A stretch of 64,000 bases of DNA, from contig NZ_CP108143.1 in the NCBI RefSeq assembly GCF_036206005.1, positions 6,415,501 through 6,479,500 of the forward strand, written 5' to 3'. The position numbers and the translations under genes were made by a program. Below are positions 58,502 to 64,000 of the stretch, one piece after another. The notes under the pieces were generated by a model that made no database searches, was not told where the DNA came from, and saw nothing but the letters and a program-made list of their open reading frames with translations. Numbering within the stretch: the stretch's first letter is position 1; each line of letters opens with the position of its first letter. This DNA comes from Streptomyces sp. NBC_00178 (GTDB lineage: Bacteria; Actinomycetota; Actinomycetes; Streptomycetales; Streptomycetaceae).

Positions 58502-60172
58502 TCAGCCCGCGTCCGGCAGCGCCTTCAGGAACCTGGCGGCCACCGGGCCGGCGTCCGCCCCGCCCGAGCCGCCGTCCTCCAGCATCACGCACCAGGCCAG
58601 GTCGCTGCCGCCCTGGTAGCCGATCATCCAGGCGTGGGTGCGCGGCGGCTTCTCCTCGCCGAACTCGGCCGTCCCCGTCTTGGCGTGCGGCTCGCCGGGG
58701 ATGCCCGTCAGCGCGCTGCCCGCCCCGTACGTCACCGTCGCCCGCATCATGTCCCGCAGTGCGTCCGTCACCGCCGGGTCGAGCTTCGCCGTCGCCTCGT
58801 GCTTCTTCTTGACCGCCTCGGGCACCAGCACCGGCTGCTTGAAGGTGCCCTCCTTGACCGTCGCCGCGATCGAGGCCATGACCAGGGGCGAGGCCTGCAC
58901 CCGGGCCTGGCCGATGGTCGACGCCGCGAGGTCGTTGTCCGATGTGCTCACCGGCACCGAGCCGTCGTACGTCGTGTCACCGACGTCCCAGACTCCGCCG
59001 ATACCGAAGGCCGCCGCCGCGTCGTGCAGTGCGGAACCGCCCACCTTCGCCCGGTGCCCGACGAACATGGTGTTGCAGGACTTCGCGAACGAGTCCTTGA
59101 ACGTCGAGCCGGCGGGCAGGGTGAACTGGTTCTGGTTCTCGAACTTCTGTCCGTCGACGTGGGCGAACTTGGGGCACTCCACCACGTCCGACGGCTTCAT
59201 CCCCGCCTTCAGCATCGCCGCCGCCGTGACCACCTTGAACGTCGAACCGGGCGGGTACTGCCCGGCCAGCGCGCGGTTCAGCCCTCCCGCGGGACGGTTG
59301 GAGACGGCCAGGATGTTCCCCGTCGAGGGCTCCACGGCGATCAGCGCCGCGTTCACCTTCAGCCCCTCCATGGCGGCCGCCGCCGCTCCCTGGACCTTCG
59401 GGTCGATCGTCGTCCTCACCGGCTTGCCCGGCTCCGCCGAGCTCTTGGTCAGGGAGGCCTCCGCCTGACCCGACTGCCGGTCGGCGATGACGACCTCACT
59501 GGTGGCAGCGCCCCCGCCGCCGCGCAACTGCTTGTCGTAGCGGGCCTCGAGCCCGAACACACCCTTGCCCTGCTCGTCCACCGAGCCGCGCAACGAGGCC
59601 GCCTGCAGGTCGTCGCCGTTGGTGTCGAGCACGGCGGCCCGCTCGGCCACCGTCTTCAGGGCGAGCGTCTGACCGGGCTTCAGCCGGGGGTGGATCATCG
59701 GGGAGGTGAACTCCACGGTCCACTCACCGGCCTTCACGACGACCGTCGCCTCGGATTCGTAGGCGAACCTGCCGACGGCCGGGATGCTGAAGCGCGCGGT
59801 GAACGGGACGGTCACGCCGCCCTTGTCGTTCTTGTCGCCGTCTCCGGCCGTCAGCTCCGACTTCGTCGGTTTCAGGTTGCTCATCACCGAGGTCAGCAGC
59901 GACTCCGCGTTCGACGGGGAGTCCGACAGGGCCGCCGCCTTCGCCGCCTCGCCGGCCCCCCACGCGTCGAGGAACGACTGCAGCCGCTCGGTGGCGGCGG
60001 TCACCTCGGGGTCCTGCCCCGCCCCGTCCCCGGACCACGCCCGGTATCCCCACCAGCCCGCGCCCGCCGCAAGGACGACGGCCACCGCCACACCCAGCAC
60101 CGGTGCTCTGCGTGGTCGGCGACGACTCGCACGGTCGTGACGTGTCATCTGCTGCAAGGTGGGGTCCGACAC
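58502..60172 (-). CDS. Class B penicillin-binding protein (transpeptidase)
   Basis: GTG 60172 is taken as start, giving 556 residues; ATG 60148 is also possible. A basic N-terminus and one membrane segment (about 24-43) precede an NTF2-like MecA_N-type domain (about 55-160), then the transpeptidase domain with STFK (Ser310-Lys313), SCN (365-367) and KTG (498-500). A second STFK at 356-359 is not the active site by spacing. This is the PBP2x/PenA-like single-span type that cross-links peptidoglycan outside the membrane. It sits just after the clavaminate synthase gene on the same strand; PBP genes also flank clavulanic acid clusters. It may be less sensitive to beta-lactams and help self-protection. 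Confidence 0.9.
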   Translation of the reverse strand: MSDPTLQQMTRHDRASRRRPRRAPVLGVAVAVVLAAGAGWWGYRAWSGDGAGQDPEVTAATERLQSFLDAWGAGEAAKAAALSDSPSNAESLLTSVMSNLKPTKSELTAGDGDKNDKGGVTVPFTARFSIPAVGRFAYESEATVVVKAGEWTVEFTSPMIHPRLKPGQTLALKTVAERAAVLDTNGDDLQAASLRGSVDEQGKGVFGLEARYDKQLRGGGGAATSEVVIADRQSGQAEASLTKSSAEPGKPVRTTIDPKVQGAAAAAMEGLKVNAALIAVEPSTGNILAVSNRPAGGLNRALAGQYPPGSTFKVVTAAAMLKAGMKPSDVVECPKFAHVDGQKFENQNQFTLPAGSTFKDSFAKSCNTMFVGHRAKVGGSALHDAAAAFGIGGVWDVGDTTYDGSVPVSTSDNDLAASTIGQARVQASPLVMASIAATVKEGTFKQPVLVPEAVKKKHEATAKLDPAVTDALRDMMRATVTYGAGSALTGIPGEPHAKTGTAEFGEEKPPRTHAWMIGYQGGSDLAWCVMLEDGGSGGADAGPVAARFLKALPDAG

Positions 60173-60330
60173 TTGGCGTTCTCTCCTCGTCTGCTGCGGA
60201 TACCTCTCCCGCGACCGGACCGCTCCCGATCACCTGTCCGACACGCTAACCGCTGCCCCCCGGCCGAGGGCCACCCCGGAGAGCGGCGGGAGAGTGAGCG
60301 GAGAGCGGCCCGGGAGCGGGCAGCACGACG

Positions 60331-60378
60331 GGCGGGCCGGCGGCACCCCGCACGGTCGCGAGGTGCCGCCGGCCCGCC
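60331..60378 (-). terminator. Terminator after the clavaminate synthase gene
   Basis: A perfect 17-base-pair stem (60331-60347 with 60362-60378) and a 14-base loop lie 21 bases beyond the cas stop. It separates the clavam genes from the PBP gene downstream, which therefore probably has its own promoter in the remaining 158 bases. Confidence 0.75.
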
Positions 60379-60398
60379 GGGCCGTGAAGGGTGTCCGG

Positions 60399-61373
60399 TC
60401 AGGCGCGGGGGGTGAAGGCGACCACGTCGCCCGCCTGCTCGCCCCCGGAGAGCTGCCCGAACCGGTCGGTGCGGATGTAGACGCGGTGCAGCCACCGGTC
60501 CGCCCCGTCCCAGCGCGGCGTGAAGGGCGTACGGGCGTGTGTCGTACGGAAGTTGTCGACGATCAGGACGTCGCCGGGGACCAGGTGCACGGCCTCGGTG
60601 ACCTCGTCCAGCGCCTTCGAGAGCGACTCCACGGCCTCGACGTCCCGGGGGTCCTCGGGGGCCAGCAACTCCCGGTCGTAGCCCAGCAGCGGGTCGGCCG
60701 CGTCACCGTACAGCGCCTTCACCTGGGCTATCGCGCCCGGGTCCTCGACGCCGCCGCGGAAGGCGACGTCCACGCAGCAGGGCACTCTGCGGTCGAAGAG
60801 GTGGCTGCGGAAGCCCTCCGGGACCAGCCGCAGCGCCTTGCGGACCGACCCGACCAGGGTCGCGGCCCTGCGCTCGTGGTCGGCGCGGGAGCAGGCCAGC
60901 ATCACGTAGTTGGGCTGGAGCTGGTGGTACGCCATCTCCGTGTGGAACTCCAGCAGCGTCTCGGAGGTCTCCGAGGACAGGTGGTGCGCGCCGGGAGAGG
61001 GATACACGTCGTGGTAGACGGTGCCGCTGCGCAGTTCCTTGTACCCCGTGTGCAGGCCGAGCCGGCGGCCGACGACGCCGAGCATCGCCTCCATGGTGAG
61101 GAGCGGGCGCTCCACCGGCGCGGGGGTGGACTCGGGGGTGCGGGGCAGCTGGTCCTCCGCCTCCACGGGGAGTCCGCGCAGCAGGAGGTAGCCGTCCTCG
61201 TTGCCCGAGACGTTGAAGGCGTCGAGGGCTTCGGCGAGGGGGGCCGGCAGGTCGAGGGACGCCGCCTTGGCGGCCTCCAGGAAGGCGGGGAGGTCCGCGC
61301 GTGGCACCGCCGGCAGGCGCGAGGCCAGTTCCAGGAGTTCGTCGCGGAAATCGGAGCAGTCGATGACGGTCAC
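60399..61373 (-). CDS. cas: Clavaminate synthase
   Basis: GTG 61373 overlaps the pah stop as GTGA; the product has 324 residues, the usual length. The iron ligands His144 and Glu146 (LEFHTEMAYH) and His279 (FRTTHARTPF), and the 2-oxoglutarate-binding Arg293, fall at the same numbers as in S. clavuligerus Cas proteins. The sequence is very close to Cas2 from memory (SGTVYHDVYPSPGAHHLSSE, CCVDVAFRGGV, GGEQAGDVVAFTP). The enzyme uses Fe(II) and 2-oxoglutarate for three steps: hydroxylation of deoxyguanidinoproclavaminate, then ring closure and desaturation to clavaminate after Pah has acted. Confidence 0.96.
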   Translation of the reverse strand: MTVIDCSDFRDELLELASRLPAVPRADLPAFLEAAKAASLDLPAPLAEALDAFNVSGNEDGYLLLRGLPVEAEDQLPRTPESTPAPVERPLLTMEAMLGVVGRRLGLHTGYKELRSGTVYHDVYPSPGAHHLSSETSETLLEFHTEMAYHQLQPNYVMLACSRADHERRAATLVGSVRKALRLVPEGFRSHLFDRRVPCCVDVAFRGGVEDPGAIAQVKALYGDAADPLLGYDRELLAPEDPRDVEAVESLSKALDEVTEAVHLVPGDVLIVDNFRTTHARTPFTPRWDGADRWLHRVYIRTDRFGQLSGGEQAGDVVAFTPRA

Positions 61374-62320
61374 GCGTCGTTCCTTTCCTTGATGTGAGCA
61401 CGGGCGTACTGGTAGAGCAGTTCCGCGCCTATCTCGGTCGCCAGGACGGAGGTGATCCCGGCGTGGTCGTAGAGCGGCGAGACCTCCATGACGTCGAAAC
61501 CGACCGGCCGCAGCTCGCCCACGCAGCGCAGCAGCGCCAGCACCTCGCGGGAGGACAGCCCGCCGGGTGCCGGGGTGCCGGTGCCGGGGGCGAACGCCGG
61601 GTCGGCGACGTCGACGTCGACGGACACGTAGACGGGGCGGTCGCCGATGAGCTCCTTGATGAGGGCGTGCGTACCGGCGACACCGGTCTCCACGAACTCG
61701 TCGGTGGTGACCACCCGCACCCCCTTGCCGCGGGCGTAGTCCAGTGAGTCGGGGCGGGGGTTGTGGCCCCGGATGCCGATCTGCACGGTGCGCGCGGGGT
61801 CGATGACGCCCTCGTCGATGCCGTGCCGGAACGGCGTCCCGTGGTGGAACTCGCCGCCGTAGAAGGCCGGGTTGGTGTCCGAGTGCGCGTCCAGGTGGAC
61901 CACGGCGACGGGGCCGTGCTGCTCGGCCACGGCGCGCAGGGCCGCGAGCGTGAGCGAGTGGTCGCCGCCGAGCATCAGGAAGGCGGCGTTGTCCTGGAGG
62001 AGGCCGCGCAGATGCCGGTGGGCCGTCTCCATCGCGATGTGCATGTTGAACGGCGTCAGGTCGATGTCCCCGCCGTCCACACAGTCGATGAGCTCGAAGG
62101 TGCCCGGCCCCCGGTCGATCCCGACCCCGTGGATCAGGCCCGACTCGTTGCGGATGGCGCGCGGGCCGAAGCGGGCTCCCGGCCGGTAGCTGGTGCCCCC
62201 GTCGTAGGGCGCCCCGATCACGACGACGTCGCGTCCGGTGGGCTGGGGGTCGTGCGGCAGGCGCATGAAGGTCGGGATCTGCGCGTAGCGGGGCGAGATC
62301 GCGGTGTCGACACGTTCCAC
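61370..62320 (-). CDS. pah: Proclavaminate amidinohydrolase
   Basis: GTG 62320 has AGGAGG about nine bases upstream; the product has 316 residues. It is an ureohydrolase with all manganese motifs: GGDHSLT, VVHLDAHSDTNP and SVDVDVADPAFAPGTGTP. The N-terminus RYAQIPTFMRLPHDPQPTG and IGAPYDGGTSYRPGARFGPRAI agree with Pah2 of S. clavuligerus as I remember it. It removes the amidino group of guanidinoproclavaminate as urea between two Cas steps. Its gene lies 57 bases after bls and overlaps cas, so the three are one transcription unit. Confidence 0.95.
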   Translation of the reverse strand: MERVDTAISPRYAQIPTFMRLPHDPQPTGRDVVVIGAPYDGGTSYRPGARFGPRAIRNESGLIHGVGIDRGPGTFELIDCVDGGDIDLTPFNMHIAMETAHRHLRGLLQDNAAFLMLGGDHSLTLAALRAVAEQHGPVAVVHLDAHSDTNPAFYGGEFHHGTPFRHGIDEGVIDPARTVQIGIRGHNPRPDSLDYARGKGVRVVTTDEFVETGVAGTHALIKELIGDRPVYVSVDVDVADPAFAPGTGTPAPGGLSSREVLALLRCVGELRPVGFDVMEVSPLYDHAGITSVLATEIGAELLYQYARAHIKERNDA

Positions 62321-62377
62321 GACGTCATCCCTCCTGTCGGATGGGCCGCGGGCGGCCGGTAGGGAGTAGGGGGCGGG

Positions 62378-63907
62378 TCACTCGGTCTCCTTCAGCCGTG
62401 CGGCCACCTGGTGCACGGCCTCGGCGGTGCTCACCTCGGCGGGCGGCCGTCCCTCGACGACCACCCGGTCGAAGATCTCCCGCACCACCAGTGACTTGGC
62501 CCGGTGGACGTCCGCCTCCGGTACCCCGGCGTCGATCAGCAGGAGGCTGAAGGAGGACGTCGTCCCGGAGCCCTCGTGCACGCCGAGCTTCGGCCGGTTG
62601 ACCGTCTCCTGCGGGAGCAGGGGGCTCATCGCCTCGCGCAGGACCCACTTGTCGCGGCCGTGGCGCCGCTTGAGCCCGGCCTCCAGCGACACGAGCAGGT
62701 CCAGGACGTCGCGGTCCCAGTAGGGGTGGGTCGACCAGTGGCCCTGGATGCCGGAGAGCACCGGGGTCATCTCGTTGAGTCCGTCGAAGGTGGCCATGTC
62801 GAACGCCACCGCCGTGTCCAGCTGCGGCAGCCGGTCCTCGCGGTGCATGCCGGCGAGCGGGATGTCCGCGCCGTATCCGGTGAGGATGCGGCGGGCGGGC
62901 CCGTCGAGCGCCCGGTACAGGGCGGTGAGCGGCAGCAGGTACTCGATGATGTCCGGGTCGACGGACTCGGACGCCCAGATCGCGTACGGGAGCTGGCCGA
63001 GCAGGTCGGCCGTGGGAACGGTGATCTCCCGGTGCGCGGAGCCGAGGTGGGTGGCGACCACGCGTGCCTCGGCGAACTCGTCCGAGGTGTCGGTGCCCAT
63101 CGACAGGGTGTCCAGGGGGCCCTCGGTGTGGGCGGCGGCCAGGGCGGCGACACCCGAGGAATCGATTCCGCCGGAGAGCACCACCAGGGGAGTGGAGCCA
63201 CCGGTGCGGGCCCGTACGGCTCGCCCCAGCGTCTCCCGCACGGCGGCGGTCGCGTCGGCCTCGGGAAGGATCCGCCGGGACACCGGAGGGGTCCAGGTCC
63301 GCGAGGGCGCCGCGGTGCCGGTGCGCACGTCGAGGTCCAGTACGGTCCCGGCCGGGATCTGGTGGACCCCCGGCACGCGGCGGATCCGGCGTGCGTCGGC
63401 GACGGGCCGCCCGGCCAGCGGGGCCTGGGCCGCCGCCGGGACGAGGGCCTTGATCTCGGTGGCGGCCAGGACACGGCCCGGCGCCGGGAGGGTGTAGAGC
63501 GGGACGGAGCCCGCGTGGTCGGTGGCCAGGAGCACCCGGTCGCCCACGGCCGCGGCCGCCGCGAACCGGCCGTTGAGCAGCCGGAACGCGTGCAGGTCGT
63601 AGACGTCCAGCAGGGCGAGCACCAGCGCCGCGTCCGTGCGGGCGTCGGCACCGGACGGGAGGAGCGTGAGCAGTTCCTCCCGGTTGTAGAGCTCGCCGGC
63701 CAGGACGAGGGCCGTGTCGCCCGAGCGGGCCACGGCGTCCCCGGCCGCACCCGAGTGCACGAGTACGGCGTTCAGGGTCTGGGTGCGGAGGGCCTCGGCC
63801 ACGGTCTCGTGGGCGCCCCGGGTGGCGAAGACGGGCCGGGGGGCCCGGTCCCCGCCCTGATGGGCGGAGACCAGGAACCCCGTGGCGGCGGGGAATGTGT
63901 GCGCCAT
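62378..63907 (-). CDS. bls: Beta-lactam synthetase
   Basis: ATG 63907 lies two bases after the ceaS stop; the product has 509 residues. It is an asparagine synthetase B relative. The N-terminal glutaminase-like domain has no Cys at position 2 (MAHTFPAATGF), so it cannot use glutamine, as in all Bls enzymes. The synthetase domain has the PP-loop SGGIDSSG (245-252), RILTGYGADIPLAG with the catalytic Tyr region, and RPKLGVHEGSGT with the catalytic Lys. It adenylates N2-carboxyethylarginine and closes the beta-lactam ring to deoxyguanidinoproclavaminate. Confidence 0.95.
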   Translation of the reverse strand: MAHTFPAATGFLVSAHQGGDRAPRPVFATRGAHETVAEALRTQTLNAVLVHSGAAGDAVARSGDTALVLAGELYNREELLTLLPSGADARTDAALVLALLDVYDLHAFRLLNGRFAAAAAVGDRVLLATDHAGSVPLYTLPAPGRVLAATEIKALVPAAAQAPLAGRPVADARRIRRVPGVHQIPAGTVLDLDVRTGTAAPSRTWTPPVSRRILPEADATAAVRETLGRAVRARTGGSTPLVVLSGGIDSSGVAALAAAHTEGPLDTLSMGTDTSDEFAEARVVATHLGSAHREITVPTADLLGQLPYAIWASESVDPDIIEYLLPLTALYRALDGPARRILTGYGADIPLAGMHREDRLPQLDTAVAFDMATFDGLNEMTPVLSGIQGHWSTHPYWDRDVLDLLVSLEAGLKRRHGRDKWVLREAMSPLLPQETVNRPKLGVHEGSGTTSSFSLLLIDAGVPEADVHRAKSLVVREIFDRVVVEGRPPAEVSTAEAVHQVAARLKETE

Positions 63908-63909
63908 GA

Positions 63910-64000
63910 TCAGATGCTCAGGGCACCGAAGCCGCCGGAGGTGAAGTCGTAGTTCACCGGGACCTCGATCAGGAACGGGCGGCCGAGCCCCGCTCCCTTG
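63910..64000 (-). CDS. ceaS: Carboxyethylarginine synthase, C-terminal end
   Basis: Only the last 30 codons are in the window. They read GAGLGRPFLIEVPVNYDF then TSGGFGALSI and stop at 63910-63912, the C-terminus expected of the ThDP-dependent carboxyethylarginine synthase. The stop is two bases before the bls start. This enzyme joins a three-carbon unit from glyceraldehyde-3-phosphate to arginine, the first step of clavam formation. The rest and the operon promoter lie beyond the right edge. Confidence 0.9.
   Translation of the reverse strand, partial: KGAGLGRPFLIEVPVNYDFTSGGFGALSI

Noticed and set aside
59092..59105. Second STFK (residues 356-359) of the PBP as the active-site serine
   Set aside because: It lies only nine residues before the SCN motif; the first STFK at 310-313 has the normal spacing to SCN and KTG.

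Overview
The window is very GC-rich DNA (strong G/C third-position bias, frequent GTG starts, GTGA and ATGA start/stop overlaps) carrying a conservon, MsiK-dependent-type sugar transporter genes without their own ATPase, a LutABC set and a clavam biosynthesis locus. Together these point to a Streptomyces chromosome, or a very close actinomycete, from a strain with the genes for clavaminate formation. Both window edges cut genes: a class III aminotransferase on the left and carboxyethylarginine synthase on the right.

1-4.85 kb: aminotransferase end, an XRE-cupin regulator behind a perfect inverted repeat, a small membrane protein, a secreted-type tyrosine phosphatase family member, a LysM-M23 cell wall hydrolase under a c-di-AMP (ydaO-yuaA) riboswitch, and a GDSL hydrolase. 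4.86-11.1 kb (minus strand): a tightly coupled six-gene operon matching the uncharacterised STM4011-STM4015 system: two radical SAM proteins, an alkaline-phosphatase-fold hydrolase, an ATP-grasp protein and, here, two tandem leucine-rich-repeat STM4015 paralogues. A His-rich 108-residue protein and a DUF6745 protein are transcribed divergently beside it. This is the best candidate for an undescribed system in the window.

12.9-26.2 kb: a TetR gene and an amino acid dehydrogenase, an F420/PPOX protein, an MBL-fold hydrolase, a secreted beta-propeller-like protein, an IclR regulator, a complete conservon (CvnA-B-C-D), and a divergent TetR/NAD-epimerase pair with two copies of a quasi-palindromic operator. 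26.5-34.3 kb: tRNA-Pro(GGG), a DUF2510 protein, a two-component system, and a FadR-type regulator with the lutABC lactate-utilisation operon; matching TGGTC-n-GACCA operators lie in front of the regulator and of lutA.

34.3-46 kb: a RibD/DHFR-like protein; a carbohydrate ABC importer operon (regulator, binding protein, two permeases, D-2-hydroxyacid dehydrogenase, DUF2264 protein); a TauE-type exporter; an amino acid permease. 46.4-52.1 kb: a glycerol-type kinase followed by GlpA-like and GlpB-like flavoproteins, then small membrane proteins and a DUF309 protein. 52.2-58.4 kb: a LAL-like AAA ATPase without an HTH domain, a second identical tRNA-Pro(GGG), an XRE-TPR regulator with an RsbW-like ATPase, and a secreted PQQ-type sugar dehydrogenase behind a DasR-like site.

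58.5-64 kb (minus strand): ceaS-bls-pah-cas in clavam pathway order, then, after a terminator, a class B penicillin-binding protein. CeaS, Bls, Pah and Cas would take glyceraldehyde-3-phosphate and arginine to clavaminate; the PBP is a plausible but unproven self-resistance gene. No insertion sequence, phage, CRISPR array or rRNA gene was found.
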